Made by a program: the position numbers and the translations under genes. From NCBI RefSeq assembly GCF_016862175.1, contig NZ_BOML01000027.1, forward strand, positions 1 through 64,000: a stretch of DNA of 64,000 bases, given 5' to 3'. This document shows, piece by piece, positions 53,583 through 62,215 of the stretch. The notes under the pieces are model-generated. The model searched no databases. It was not told the DNA's origin and saw only the letters and a program-made list of their open reading frames with translations. This DNA comes from Paractinoplanes durhamensis. Its GTDB lineage: Bacteria; Actinomycetota; Actinomycetes; Mycobacteriales; Micromonosporaceae. Numbering within the stretch: position 1 is the stretch's first letter; each line of letters starts with the position of its first letter.

Positions 53583-54185
53583 ATGTCCACGTATGCGCTG
53601 GTGACCAGGGCTTCCGCCGAAACCGTCGCCGACGCCGTGCGGGCCGGAAAGGTCGGCGGGTACGTCGTCGCCGACCCGCTCGGCACGATCGTGCTGTTCG
53701 ATGCGCCCGGGCGGGCATATTCGTCGACGGACCGACTCGCCAAGCCCGCCCGGGCCGTGGTCGCCCGGACCATGAAGACCGCGGTGCTGCTGCTGTGCGA
53801 CGAGTTCGTGGCCGAGGCTCTCGTCCTCAGTCCGGCCGGGGAGCTGTCGCTGCAGTGGGCGGCCGCGTGGGAGCCGCCCGCCGAGCCGGCCCGCTACCTG
53901 GCCGACCGGCAGGAGTGGGACGCCTACTGCGGTGAGGTCGCCGAGCGCTACGAACGGGCCGAGCTCGGGCCGGCGCTCGCGATGGTCCGCAACGATCCGG
54001 TGCCGGGCGAGGAGCGCACTCCCCTGCCCGATCTGCTGCGGCGGGTCTGCGCGATCCTCGGGCTGCCGGACAACGCGGTCGGCCGGTCGCTGCTCGACGG
54101 CGAGGAGCCGGGGCTCTACGAAGCGCGCCGAGTCGACGCCGAGCCGCCGGCCGGGCGCTGGCCGCGGCTGTTCGCGCGGGCCTGA
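53583..54185 (+). CDS. Hypothetical protein, first of a coupled pair
   Basis: A 200-residue cytoplasmic protein of unknown function. Residues 1-110 form an alternating beta/alpha domain (Y-A-L-V-T-R-A-S-A-E start); 150-185 contain L-L-R-R-V-C-A-I-L-G-L-P-D-N, which resembles L-V-A-L-L-G-L-P-D in the next gene. ATG at 53583 with GAGG upstream; a TAGACT hexamer near 53538 may be a -10 box. The next gene begins 2 bp after its stop. Confidence 0.6.
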   Translation: MSTYALVTRASAETVADAVRAGKVGGYVVADPLGTIVLFDAPGRAYSSTDRLAKPARAVVARTMKTAVLLLCDEFVAEALVLSPAGELSLQWAAAWEPPAEPARYLADRQEWDAYCGEVAERYERAELGPALAMVRNDPVPGEERTPLPDLLRRVCAILGLPDNAVGRSLLDGEEPGLYEARRVDAEPPAGRWPRLFARA

Positions 54186-54187
54186 GC

Positions 54188-55144
54188 ATGGCGGACGAGC
54201 TTTTCGTGGTGCGGGCCACGGCTCACCGCATCGGAGCGCTCGCCGGGCGGGAGGCCGCCACCGCCGTGGTGGCCGAGAGCGACGGCTGGTGCCGGCTGCG
54301 CCGCGACCCCCGGGACATCGGGGTGGCCACCCGGGCGGTCGCCTACGCGCTGCGCCGTGACCCGGAGCTGCTGGTCACCGGCTACCAGCCGGACGGCACG
54401 GTCACCGACGGGCCGGAAGCGGCCACGATCGCCGGTGGGGCCGCCCTGCTGCGGCAGGTGCTGGCCCACGACGAGAGTCGCTACACGCCCGTGGCCCGTC
54501 TTGCCGACGCGTGCCGCGCCCTCGGCGTACCCCCGCAACTGCTTCTGGAATCGCCGCCGCGACGCCTGCCGATACCCGTACCCCGCACGGGTGTGGTCCT
54601 TGTCGGTCTTGATCCGGCCGCGGCGGCGGCCGACGCCGTGCTGACCCGGCAGTCGTCGTGGACCGTGCCGTTCGCTCCGCGGTGGACCCTGCATCTGTGG
54701 GACGGGGCCGGGCGGGCGACGCCGACCACGACCGCGGCGTACGTGCTGGCCGGGCGGAATCCGGCGGTGGCGCTGTGGTGGTCGGCGCGGGAGGCCGGGT
54801 TCGTCGTCGTGCACGGCAGCAAGCTTGTCGCCGGGCATCAGTGGGGTGGCTGGGCGCCGGTCACGCCGGAGAGCACCGCCGCGGCCGGGCGGGTTCTCGC
54901 CGACGACTTCGGGGTGCCGGATCAGGCGCTGAGCCTCACCGCGCTGCTGCGCCGCCGGGACTTCGCGCCGACCCAGGCGGTGACGTCGCTGGTGGCGCTG
55001 CTGGGGCTGCCGGACGCCGGTCTCGGCCGGCAGGGCGCGGCCGGGCTGGCCGCGTGGGCCGGAACCGTGCCGGGGGCCGTCCGGACCCCGCAGCTGAGCG
55101 GTCTCGCCGCGATTCGCCACGCCGTTCGCGAGGCGCGCGGCTAG
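54188..55144 (+). CDS. Hypothetical protein, second of a coupled pair
   Basis: A 318-residue protein without signal or membrane segments. It has internal repetition (W-x-L-x-L-W-D-G, G-G-W-A-P-V-T) and a C-terminal helical part ending with L-L-G-L-P-D-A that is echoed in the preceding gene, so the two may be distant paralogues that bind one another. No domain recognised. Starts 2 bp after the preceding stop, hence translational coupling. Confidence 0.6.
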   Translation: MADELFVVRATAHRIGALAGREAATAVVAESDGWCRLRRDPRDIGVATRAVAYALRRDPELLVTGYQPDGTVTDGPEAATIAGGAALLRQVLAHDESRYTPVARLADACRALGVPPQLLLESPPRRLPIPVPRTGVVLVGLDPAAAAADAVLTRQSSWTVPFAPRWTLHLWDGAGRATPTTTAAYVLAGRNPAVALWWSAREAGFVVVHGSKLVAGHQWGGWAPVTPESTAAAGRVLADDFGVPDQALSLTALLRRRDFAPTQAVTSLVALLGLPDAGLGRQGAAGLAAWAGTVPGAVRTPQLSGLAAIRHAVREARG

Positions 55145-55193
55145 CCCGCGGACGTATGCTCGCCGGACGCGACGACGCGAAGGGGGAGGCTCC

Positions 55194-56315
55194 ATGACAC
55201 TCCGCGACACCCCGCCGTTCCGGGCCGATCATGTCGGCAGTCTGCTGCGGCCACCCCATCTGCTCGAAGCGCGGGAGAAACGCGCCACCGGCGAGATCGA
55301 CGCCGACGAGCTGCGCGCGGTCGAGGACGACGCGATCCGTGATGTGGTCCGGATGCAACGCGATGTCGGGCTGCGGTCGGCCACCGACGGCGAGTTCCGA
55401 AGAGTGTCTTGGCACATGGACTTCATCTATAAATTGGGCGGGGTGCACCGCACCGACGACAAGATCCAGGTGCACTTCCGGAACGCCGACGGCGAGCTCG
55501 ACTTCGAGTCGGCGGCGCTGGTCATCGACGAGCCGGTCCGGCTGGTCGAGACCATCTTCGGGGAAGACTTCACGTTCTTGGCGTCGACCGTCGGCGACGG
55601 CGTCACCGCCAAGCTGACCATTCCGTCGCCGAGCATGGTGCACTACCGCGGCGGGCGGGCCGCGATCGACAAGTCGGTCTACCCCGATGAGGAGCAGTTC
55701 TGGGCCGACCTCAGTGCCGCCTACGCCCAGCAGGTGCAGCAGGTCGCCGCGCTCGGCTGCCGCTATCTGCAGCTCGACGACACCAGCCTGGCCTACCTCA
55801 ACGACCCGGCCCAGCGGCAGCTGCTCACCGAGCGCGGCGACGACGCCGAGCACCAGCATCTGCGCTACATCCGGCAGATCAACGCGGCGATCGCCGGCCG
55901 GCCCGCCGGGCTCGCGGTCACCACGCACATGTGCCGCGGCAACTTCCGGTCGTCGTGGGCGGCCGAAGGTGGGTACGACTTCGTCGCCGAGGCTCTCTTC
56001 AGCGAGCTGGCCGTCGACGGGTTCTTCCTGGAGTTCGACGACGAGCGCTCGGGCGGGTTCGCGCCGCTGCGGTTCGTGCCGCCCGGCAAGATGGTCGTCC
56101 TCGGGCTGGTCACCACCAAGCGGGGCGAGCTGGAGTCGAAGGACACGCTGAAGCGGCGCATCGACGAGGCCGCCAAGTATGTGCCGCTGGAGCAGCTGTG
56201 CCTGTCCCCGCAGTGCGGCTTCTCGTCGACGGTCGAGGGCAACGCGCTGACCTACGACCAGGAGGTCGCCAAGCTGAGCCTGATCGCCGAGACCGCCCAG
56301 GAGGTCTGGGGCTGA
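55194..56315 (+). CDS. Cobalamin-independent methionine synthase-like protein (MetE C-terminal domain family)
   Basis: A 373-residue TIM-barrel enzyme similar to the C-terminal catalytic half of MetE and to YxjG/YxjH. F-R-A-D-H-V-G-S-L-L-R-P near residue 9, T-D-G-E-F near 64, the zinc-ligand H in T-T-H-M-C-R-G-N near 241-248, and the final S-P-Q-C-G-F-S-S are typical. It probably moves a methyl group to or from a thiol such as homocysteine or a related substrate; it lacks the N-terminal folate domain. Strong AGGGGGAGG site before ATG 55194. Confidence 0.88.
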   Translation: MTLRDTPPFRADHVGSLLRPPHLLEAREKRATGEIDADELRAVEDDAIRDVVRMQRDVGLRSATDGEFRRVSWHMDFIYKLGGVHRTDDKIQVHFRNADGELDFESAALVIDEPVRLVETIFGEDFTFLASTVGDGVTAKLTIPSPSMVHYRGGRAAIDKSVYPDEEQFWADLSAAYAQQVQQVAALGCRYLQLDDTSLAYLNDPAQRQLLTERGDDAEHQHLRYIRQINAAIAGRPAGLAVTTHMCRGNFRSSWAAEGGYDFVAEALFSELAVDGFFLEFDDERSGGFAPLRFVPPGKMVVLGLVTTKRGELESKDTLKRRIDEAAKYVPLEQLCLSPQCGFSSTVEGNALTYDQEVAKLSLIAETAQEVWG

Positions 56316-56316
56316 T

Positions 56317-56553
56317 ACCGGACGACCCGGCCGGTGTACCAGGTGCCGTCCGGGTCCTCGAAACGCTCCTCCACCTCGACGGCGTCCGGGGTGAGCCGCA
56401 GCAAACGGCGGTCAGCAGCAGGACCAGGCTGTCCCGCAGGGCCGCGACCGCCGGCAGCAGGAGCACCGGCGCGGCGGCCGCGACGAACGCCAGCCGGGCC
56501 ATCCAGCGGGTGCGGAGGTCGGCCGTGGCAGCAGCCTGGCGGGGATGCGGCAT
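56317..56553 (-). pseudogene. Degraded membrane-protein gene, frameshifted
   Basis: The minus strand from the ATG at 56553 reads M-P-H-P-R-Q-A-A-A-T-A-D-L-R-T-R-W and a strongly hydrophobic segment of about 33 residues with host-like codons, then loses coding character near 56400. In a second frame the coding signal resumes with L-R-L-T-P-D-A-V-E-V-E-E-R-F and D-G-T-W-Y-T-G-R-V-V-R. This looks like a gene cut by a frameshift or deletion, its rest missing behind the MetE-like stop. The family is not certain. Confidence 0.5.
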
Positions 56554-56573
56554 GGGGACATCATCCGCCGGGG

Positions 56574-57104
56574 TTACTCCTCGCGCAGGCCGACGCAGTC
56601 GTGCTCCCAGAACGTCGACGAGTAGACGAGCGTGCCGGTCATCCACGGTTCGTAGGCCGGCAGCGTCATGACCTGGAAGGCGGCGTCCGGGATCCGTAGC
56701 GACGGCTTGCGGAAGTCGAGTTCGCCACCGGCCCGGAAGCCCAGGCGCGAGTAGTAGCGCGGGTCGCCCTCCAGGAAGACCAGCGGGTGACCGGCCTCGT
56801 CGAGGAGCTTCAGGCCGGCGTGGACGAGCGCGGCGCCGACGCCCCGGCGTTGCCATCGCGGAGTGACCGCGAGCGGGCTCAGCACCTGGACCGGCAGCAG
56901 CCGCTTCGGGGCATCGAGGAGCGACCGGGTGAACATGATGTGCCCGACGACCTCGCCGGCCTCCTCCGCCACCAGGGACAGGGCGTCGGGCCGGAGCGCC
57001 TCCACCAGCCGGGCCACCGTCTCGCCATGAGCGCCGCCGAAGCCGGCCCGGTGGACGGCGCCGACCGTGTCGTGGTCCCGTGCCTGCTCCCTGCGAATCT
57101 CCAT
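56574..57104 (-). CDS. GNAT-family N-acetyltransferase
   Basis: A 176-residue acetyltransferase. E-I-R-R-E-Q-A-R-D at the start, V-G-H-I-M-F-T-R near 52, the acetyl-CoA motif R-W-Q-R-R-G-V-G-A-A-L near 83-93, and Y-Y-S-R-L-G-F near 117 are characteristic of the YhbS-like group. Substrate unknown. It starts about 10 bp after the stop of the aminotransferase gene on the same strand. Confidence 0.88.
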   Translation of the reverse strand: MEIRREQARDHDTVGAVHRAGFGGAHGETVARLVEALRPDALSLVAEEAGEVVGHIMFTRSLLDAPKRLLPVQVLSPLAVTPRWQRRGVGAALVHAGLKLLDEAGHPLVFLEGDPRYYSRLGFRAGGELDFRKPSLRIPDAAFQVMTLPAYEPWMTGTLVYSSTFWEHDCVGLREE

Positions 57105-57113
57105 GGCCGGAAG

Positions 57114-58184
57114 TTAGCGATCGGCGCGCGGCGGTGCCAACCGAATTAGCCGGGTGGCCGCCTCGGTCAGGGCGGCCGGGGGCAGCAGGGAGAAGCTCAG
57201 GCGGATGCGGTCGTGGCCGCCCTCGCCGGGCAGGTAGAAGCGGTCGCCGGGCACGAAGGACACGCCGTGTCGTTCGGCGGCCGGCAGCAGGTCGCCCGGG
57301 AGCGGCACCCACAGGAACCAGCCGCCGGCCGGGGACTCCACCTCGACGTGCGGGCGCAGGGCCGACACCAGGGCGTCGCGCTGGGTTCGGTAGGCGTCGC
57401 GCAGGCGGGTCAGGTGGGTGTCGTAGGCGCCGCTCGTGGCGAACTCGGCCATCGTCACCGCGGTGGTGTGGTTGACGCCGCCGCCGCTGTGCACGTAGCC
57501 CAGCCTCGTCAGACGCTCGACCAACGACGGGGTCGCGCTGATCCAGCCCAGGCGCAGGCCGGGCGCGACCGTCTTGGCGAACGAACCGATCCGGATGACG
57601 TTGTGGCCGCCGGCCATCTCCCACAGCGACGGCGGGGCGGTGCCCTCGTAGACCAGGTCCCGGTAGGTGTCGTCCTCGATGATGATCAGGCCCTCCCGGT
57701 CGGCGAACTCGATCAACGCCTGGCGGCGCTCCAGCGGGAGGCTGCGGCCAGTCGGGTTGGCGAAGGTCGGGACCAGGTAGAGGAAAGCGGCCTTCTTTGA
57801 GGAAATCCGGGAAGGATCGATGCCGTCCTCGTCCGCGGGGGCGGACTCCAGAACCAAACCGGCATCGGTCAGGATCGGGAACGCCAAGTGGTACGTGGGC
57901 GCGTCGACCAGGACCGTGTCGCCCGGCTTGGTCAGCAGCGAGGTCAGCAGGGCCAGGGCGTGGGACGCGCCGGCCGTCACGAAGTGGGAGCCACCGTGGC
58001 GGGCCGCGAGCCACTCCGTCAGCGGGGACGGGCCCGCGGCGTACCCGTAAGTCAAAGCTTGCCAACCGAAAACCCGCAGCGCCTCCGCCTGCGCAACCGA
58101 CCACTCAGCCGTCGGCAGCAGTTCCGGGCGGGGGTGGCCCCAGCCGAGGTCGAGAATGCCGGGGCGGGCCTCGAACTGGATCAC
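57114..58184 (-). CDS. PLP-dependent aminotransferase, class I/II (2-aminoadipate/MocR-like)
   Basis: A 356-residue fold type I aminotransferase. It opens with I-L-D-L-G-W-G-H-P-R-P, has S-H-A-L-A-L-L near 78 for cofactor phosphate binding, D-D-T-Y-R-D-L-V near 185 and the PLP lysine in I-G-S-F-A-K-T-V-A-P-G near 210-220, followed by R-L-G-W. Similar to LysN/2-aminoadipate transaminase; no HTH domain. GTG at 58184 (or 58190) after GGAAGG. Divergent from an RraA-like gene 27 bp away. Confidence 0.88.
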   Translation of the reverse strand: MIQFEARPGILDLGWGHPRPELLPTAEWSVAQAEALRVFGWQALTYGYAAGPSPLTEWLAARHGGSHFVTAGASHALALLTSLLTKPGDTVLVDAPTYHLAFPILTDAGLVLESAPADEDGIDPSRISSKKAAFLYLVPTFANPTGRSLPLERRQALIEFADREGLIIIEDDTYRDLVYEGTAPPSLWEMAGGHNVIRIGSFAKTVAPGLRLGWISATPSLVERLTRLGYVHSGGGVNHTTAVTMAEFATSGAYDTHLTRLRDAYRTQRDALVSALRPHVEVESPAGGWFLWVPLPGDLLPAAERHGVSFVPGDRFYLPGEGGHDRIRLSFSLLPPAALTEAATRLIRLAPPRADR

Positions 58185-58211
58185 GCGCACGTCCTTCCGT
58201 AAGTTGGGCCG

Positions 58212-58802
58212 ATGGCTGACCTCTCCCCCACCACCCTGGCCGAACTCGCCGGCGCACAGCAGGTGATGGACATCGGCATCCGGCCGCTGTGGACACCGAT
58301 CCCGCGCATCGCCGGGCCCGCGTTCACCGTGCGCTGCCCGCCGGGTGACCACCTCATGCTGCACGCCGCCATCTACCAGGCCGCGCCCGGCTCGGTCATC
58401 GTCGTCGAATCGGGGGACGTCACGCACGCCCTGGCCGGCGGCAACGTGTGCGCGGTGGCGCAGCGCAACGGGATCGCCGGGTTCGTGCTCGACGGGGTCA
58501 TCCGGGACATCGCGGAGGTGCGCGCGATGGGGTTCCCGGTGTTCGGCCGCGGGGTGATCCCGGTGCCGGCCGGCAAGTCGGCGGTGCTGCCGCTGAACGT
58601 GCCGATCCGCTGCGGCGGTGTGCCCGTGCACGCCGGTGACCTGGTGGTGGCCGACGAGGAAGGGGTCGTGGTGGTGCCGGCGGCGCAACAGGACGAGATC
58701 CTCGCGACCGGCGCGGCCAAGCAGGCCACGGAGGAAGCGCAGTCGCTCGACGAGTGGGAGCAGGCCCATCGGGCGCGCATCGACGCGCTGTTGGGCGGCT
58801 GA
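58212..58802 (+). CDS. RraA-like / 4-hydroxy-4-methyl-2-oxoglutarate aldolase-family protein
   Basis: A 196-residue protein of the RraA/HMG-aldolase fold. G-G-N-V-C-A-V-A-Q near 77, then D-G-V-I-R-D near 96-101 with the catalytic/metal R-D pair, and G-D-L-V-V-A-D-E-E-G-V near 147 are diagnostic. Family members cleave 4-hydroxy-4-methyl-2-oxoglutarate and decarboxylate oxaloacetate; a few regulate RNase E. Divergent from the aminotransferase, so an amino-acid-derived keto-acid route is possible by inference. Confidence 0.85.
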   Translation: MADLSPTTLAELAGAQQVMDIGIRPLWTPIPRIAGPAFTVRCPPGDHLMLHAAIYQAAPGSVIVVESGDVTHALAGGNVCAVAQRNGIAGFVLDGVIRDIAEVRAMGFPVFGRGVIPVPAGKSAVLPLNVPIRCGGVPVHAGDLVVADEEGVVVVPAAQQDEILATGAAKQATEEAQSLDEWEQAHRARIDALLGG

Positions 58803-58819
58803 GGGAGCAGAATCGGCGC

Positions 58820-59329
58820 ATGTATGTGATCAGGGAGCGGTTCTTCGCGATCGGTGACGACTTCGACGTGCTCGACGAGCACGGCAACAAGGTCTACCGG
58901 GTCGACGGCAAGGTCTTCAGCGTCCGCGGGCGGCTGGTGATCGAGGACGCGAACGGTGACGAGGTCGCGTCGGTGCATCGGCAGATCATCGCGCTGCGGG
59001 CCACGTACGAGATCCGGATCGGCGGGGAGAAGGCGGCCGAGGTCCGCAAGAAGCTGTTCACGCCGTTCCGCGACAAGTTCACCATCGACGTGCCCGGCCC
59101 CGACGACCTGGAGATGAAGGGCAACCTGCTCGACCACGAGTACGTGATCGAGCTGGACGGCCACGAGGTGGCCGCGGTCTCCAAGCGCTGGCTGACCATC
59201 CGCGACACGTACGCGGTGCAGGTGACCGCCGACATCGACCCACTCCTGATCATCGGCAGCGTGCTCGCCCTCGACCTGGCCCTGGAGCGGGAAGAGGACA
59301 AGAACAAGAAGGGCTCAGACGACGACTGA
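58820..59329 (+). CDS. LURP-one-related (tubby-like) family protein
   Basis: A 169-residue beta-barrel protein. M-Y-V-I-R-E-R-F-F-A-I-G-D-D-F at the start and the repeating strand pattern (V-Y-R-V-D-G-K, then I-E-D-A-N-G-D-E-V, A-A-V-S-K-R-W) are the LURP-one/DUF567 fold, with a central helix near the end (L-L-I-I-G-S-V-L-A-L-D-L) and an acidic tail. Function in bacteria unknown. It starts 17 bp after the RraA-like gene and overlaps a convergent gene by 15 bp. Confidence 0.8.
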   Translation: MYVIRERFFAIGDDFDVLDEHGNKVYRVDGKVFSVRGRLVIEDANGDEVASVHRQIIALRATYEIRIGGEKAAEVRKKLFTPFRDKFTIDVPGPDDLEMKGNLLDHEYVIELDGHEVAAVSKRWLTIRDTYAVQVTADIDPLLIIGSVLALDLALEREEDKNKKGSDDD

Positions 59330-60034
59330 CGTGACGGCCGCGGACAGGCGGCTGAGCTCCGCGGGTGTGCCGATGGCGGCTCGGTGGCCAGCGCTGCCGG
59401 CGTATTCGTGGATGACCCGGGCCAGGAAGGACACGTCGGCAGTCGCGGTGACGACCGGGCCGTCACGCCAATTGCCGTCCATCCGCGCCAGGCCCGGCCA
59501 CCGGCACAGCAGCGCGATCTCGTTGTTCAGCTGCGACGCCGACCGGCCGAGCGGATCCGCCTGCCAGGGAATGAAGATCTTCCCGTGCCGGCTGCGGACC
59601 ACGACTCCGTCGGGCCGGAAGGCCATTCCGCTGCTGCGCAACGCCCGACGCCAGGTCACACCCACCAGCAGGACAAACGCGAGAAGCCACTGCCAGTTCT
59701 GATGCGGCCCGTACGGACCGTGTCCCCGGAGATAGGCGACGCCACCGGCTCCGGCGACGACCAGCACCGCCGCGGCCAGCACCTCGGATATCTCGACCGG
59801 AGCGACGAACATTCCTCGCCGAACAAGCAGAAACCGCGGCAACTTACCGGCCTGAACGGCCGGCAACGACAGCACGAGCAGGACAACCACGACGGCAAGC
59901 AGCAAGCCGGCCGCAACCGGCCAAAATACGCTGCGCCCAGCGACACCGACGCCGAGCAGCACCGCGACCACGAGCGAGCCGACCATGAACCACTGCGGCC
60001 GGCGCGCGATCGCCGCGTACCCCTTGATCAACAC
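59315..60034 (-). CDS. Membrane protein with PH-like C-terminal domain
   Basis: A 239-residue protein with helices at about 16-33, 38-57, 82-100 and 115-128, then a soluble region (S-G-M-A-F-R-P-D-G-V-V-V-R-S-R-H-G) with the bacterial PH-type strand order and a conserved I-P-W near 155. Role unknown. Convergent to the LURP-one-related gene. Confidence 0.7.
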   Translation of the reverse strand: MLIKGYAAIARRPQWFMVGSLVVAVLLGVGVAGRSVFWPVAAGLLLAVVVVLLVLSLPAVQAGKLPRFLLVRRGMFVAPVEISEVLAAAVLVVAGAGGVAYLRGHGPYGPHQNWQWLLAFVLLVGVTWRRALRSSGMAFRPDGVVVRSRHGKIFIPWQADPLGRSASQLNNEIALLCRWPGLARMDGNWRDGPVVTATADVSFLARVIHEYAGSAGHRAAIGTPAELSRLSAAVTSVVV

Positions 60035-60112
60035 GGGCGGATGCTAGCGCAACAACGACCAGGTCAGCATGCGCTCACCTGCCCTAACAGCCCACTGTCC
60101 GCCGATACCGTC

Positions 60113-60190
60113 ATGTGGGTGACGGACGAGCCGCGGGACACCTATACCCGCGGCAAACCGCAGGCCGGCTGCTCGTGCCCGGCCAGGTAA
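60113..60190 (+). CDS. Possible 25-residue small protein
   Basis: A short frame with G/C-rich codons and an early acidic, later Cys-containing tail (G-C-S-C-P-A-R). No Shine-Dalgarno; a GATACC hexamer just upstream could be a -10 element of a leaderless transcript. It ends 58 bp before the TetR gene. It may be an upstream leader peptide or only chance. Confidence 0.25.
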   Translation: MWVTDEPRDTYTRGKPQAGCSCPAR

Positions 60191-60197
60191 CCGCTTT

Positions 60198-60214
60198 CCA
60201 GCCCTTTCGGCTGG
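60198..60214. promoter_or_regulatory. Inverted repeat upstream of the TetR gene
   Basis: CCAGCC and GGCTGG are arranged as an inverted repeat with a 5-base centre, 35-51 bp before the TetR start. A site of this type in such a position is a reasonable self-regulatory operator; the arms are short, so chance is possible. Confidence 0.35.
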
Positions 60215-60248
60215 TTGGCTAACGGCCGGTCGGGGAACAGAATCGTGC

Positions 60249-60869
60249 ATGGCCAAGAACTCGGGAGCCGAGCCGGCGCAGGGCGGCAAGCGGGGGCGAT
60301 CGCGTGAAGTGGCCGGGCGGTCACCCGGCGAGAGCGCGGAACGGACGATCCTCGCGGCGGCCCACCGGCTGCTGTTGCGCGCCGGCACGAAAGGGCTGAG
60401 CCTGACGGCGGTCGCCAAGGAAGCGCGGGTCGACGTCAGCGCGGTGACCGGCCGGTTCGGGAGCCGGCAGGGGCTGATCGAGGCGCTGATGGACGAGCTG
60501 TATGCCGACCCGGCCGCCGGTCTCGCCGAGGTCACCGCGTCGCTGCCGTCGCTGGACGAGCGCTGGCGCGCCTACCTCAGCCAGGTGCGCCGCAACCACG
60601 CCGACCACGAGGCCACCGAGGCGTATTTCGACCTGGTCGCGGTCGCCCTGCGCGATCCGGCCCTGCGCGCCCGGCTGGGCCGGCACAACAAGGCGGCCGC
60701 CCGGACGTTCGGCGAGGTGCTCGGCACCGACTCGGCCGCGTTGGCCGAGCTACTGGTCGCGGCGGTCGACGGCATCGAGCTGCACCGGGCCCTGGCCGGC
60801 GACGACTATCCGGCCGAGGAGGTCCTGTCCCTGCTCGAACGAATGGCCCGCACCGAATTCCGAAGCTGA
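60249..60869 (+). CDS. TetR-family transcriptional regulator
   Basis: A 206-residue regulator. After a disordered, basic N-terminal part of about 25 residues, the HTH is at 30-75 (E-R-T-I-L-A-A-A-H-R-L-L-L, then G-L-S-L-T-A-V-A-K-E-A-R-V-D-V-S-A-V-T-G-R-F-G-S). The C-terminal domain is the usual helical ligand-binding part. It is followed at 80 bp by a 2-hydroxyacid dehydrogenase gene in the same direction. Confidence 0.85.
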   Translation: MAKNSGAEPAQGGKRGRSREVAGRSPGESAERTILAAAHRLLLRAGTKGLSLTAVAKEARVDVSAVTGRFGSRQGLIEALMDELYADPAAGLAEVTASLPSLDERWRAYLSQVRRNHADHEATEAYFDLVAVALRDPALRARLGRHNKAAARTFGEVLGTDSAALAELLVAAVDGIELHRALAGDDYPAEEVLSLLERMARTEFRS

Positions 60870-60948
60870 CGCCGGGCCCGGCTTCCCGGCGTGGCCGGCG
60901 TCGAGCCCGAGCGGCCGCGACGCGCCCGGCATGGCAGGGTTGGTGGTC

Positions 60949-61893
60949 ATGAAGATTCTGCTTCCGGACAGCGTTGACCTCGACCTGCGGGTGCCGGATG
61001 GCGTCGAGGGCGTGACCTACGCCGTCGGAGAGCCCATTCCGGATGAGCACACCGACGCCGAGGTCCTCGTGGTGTGGAGCAATCCCGACCACCAGCTGCG
61101 GGATTCCGCGCACCGGCTCTCGAACCTGCGCTGGGTGCAGACCCTCGCCGCCGGGCCGGATGCGGTGCTGCGGGCCGGGTTCGCGCCGGAGGTGCTGGTC
61201 ACCAACGGTGGCGGGCTGCACGACGACACCGTCGCCGAGCACACCCTCGCTCTGCTTCTCGCCGCGGCGCGGCGGATCAACCTCCTGGTGCGGGCGCAGC
61301 TCGGCCACCGCTGGGCGGGCGAGCTGGGCGGAAATCAACCCCGCAGAGAGAAGGCCAATTTCCGTACGCTCCGGGACGCGCACGTGGTCATCTGGGGCTT
61401 CGGTGGCATCGCCGCCACGCTCGCCCCGCACCTGGTGGCGCTCGGCGCCCGGGTGACCGGTGTGGCCCGCACGCCCGGCGAACGGCACGGCTTCCCGATC
61501 GTCACCGCCGACGACTTCCCGCAGCTGCTCCCGACCGCCGACGTGCTGATCATGATCCTGCCCGACACCCCGCAGACCCGGCACGCCCTGAACGCGGACG
61601 TGCTCGCCCTGCTCCCGGCGCACGCCTGGCTGGTCGACGTCGGCCGCGGAAGCACGGTCGACGAGGCGGCACTGCTGGCTGCGCTGCGGGCCAGCCGGCT
61701 CGGCGGCGCGGCCCTCGACGTCTTCGAGACCGAGCCACTGCCGCCGACTTCCGGCCTCTGGGACGAACCCAACGTGATCATCTCACCGCACGCGGCCGGC
61801 GGCCGCCCACTCGGCGCCGAGGACCTGATCCTGGCGAACCTGGCCGACTTCCGAGCGAACCAGCCCCTCCGCAACCTGATCGAGCGCCACTAA
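60949..61893 (+). CDS. D-isomer specific 2-hydroxyacid dehydrogenase
   Basis: A 314-residue NAD(P)-dependent enzyme. The Rossmann motif G-F-G-G-I-A at 150-155, catalytic R233 in V-G-R-G-S-T, E262 in E-T-E-P-L and H281 in S-P-H-A-A-G form the standard triad. It reduces a 2-keto acid to a D-2-hydroxy acid or the reverse; substrate unknown (phosphoglycerate, glyoxylate and others are possible). I chose the ATG at 60949 because M-K-I-L-L-P is the usual start. A hairpin follows at 62068. Confidence 0.85.
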   Translation: MKILLPDSVDLDLRVPDGVEGVTYAVGEPIPDEHTDAEVLVVWSNPDHQLRDSAHRLSNLRWVQTLAAGPDAVLRAGFAPEVLVTNGGGLHDDTVAEHTLALLLAAARRINLLVRAQLGHRWAGELGGNQPRREKANFRTLRDAHVVIWGFGGIAATLAPHLVALGARVTGVARTPGERHGFPIVTADDFPQLLPTADVLIMILPDTPQTRHALNADVLALLPAHAWLVDVGRGSTVDEAALLAALRASRLGGAALDVFETEPLPPTSGLWDEPNVIISPHAAGGRPLGAEDLILANLADFRANQPLRNLIERH

Positions 61894-62067
61894 AGATCAT
61901 TTCCAGGTCAGGGCACCCGGTCGCCCGAAAGCCGTGGAGCACCGCCCCTCGCCGGTCGGCCACGAAAAGGCCGGCCACGAGGATCGGCCTCAACCTGCGA
62001 CGGAGACCCGGCTCTGCAGACGGTTGGGCCCGGGTCATGCCGGCCCCCGCGCGGTAGGAGCCAACCC

Positions 62068-62120
62068 CCGGCAGGATCGTCCTGTCGGCAAGACCCCACC
62101 AAACAGGATGATCCTGCCGG
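62068..62120. terminator. Large inverted repeat between convergent genes
   Basis: Arms of 18 bp (62068-62085 and 62103-62120) pair with one mismatch around a 17-base loop. Each arm is itself nearly palindromic (CAGGA-TCG-TCCTG; CAGGATGATCCTG). It stands between the hydroxyacid dehydrogenase (stop 61893) and the convergent oxidoreductase (stop 62216), so a bidirectional terminator is likely. The other parts of 61894-62215 hold no gene that I recognise. Confidence 0.7.
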
Positions 62121-62215
62121 CAAGGCCCCACGCTGGAACGACCCAGCCGGGCGGGGCCCACGCCCGGAAATACCGCCCGCCGGCGGGGTGGTGGTGGTTG
62201 TGCCCGAGGGCCGGG

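Noticed and set aside
61894..62067. Minus-strand protein in the gap after the hydroxyacid dehydrogenase
   Set aside because: The open frame runs through the inverted repeat, has no RBS, and its residues match no family that I recognise.
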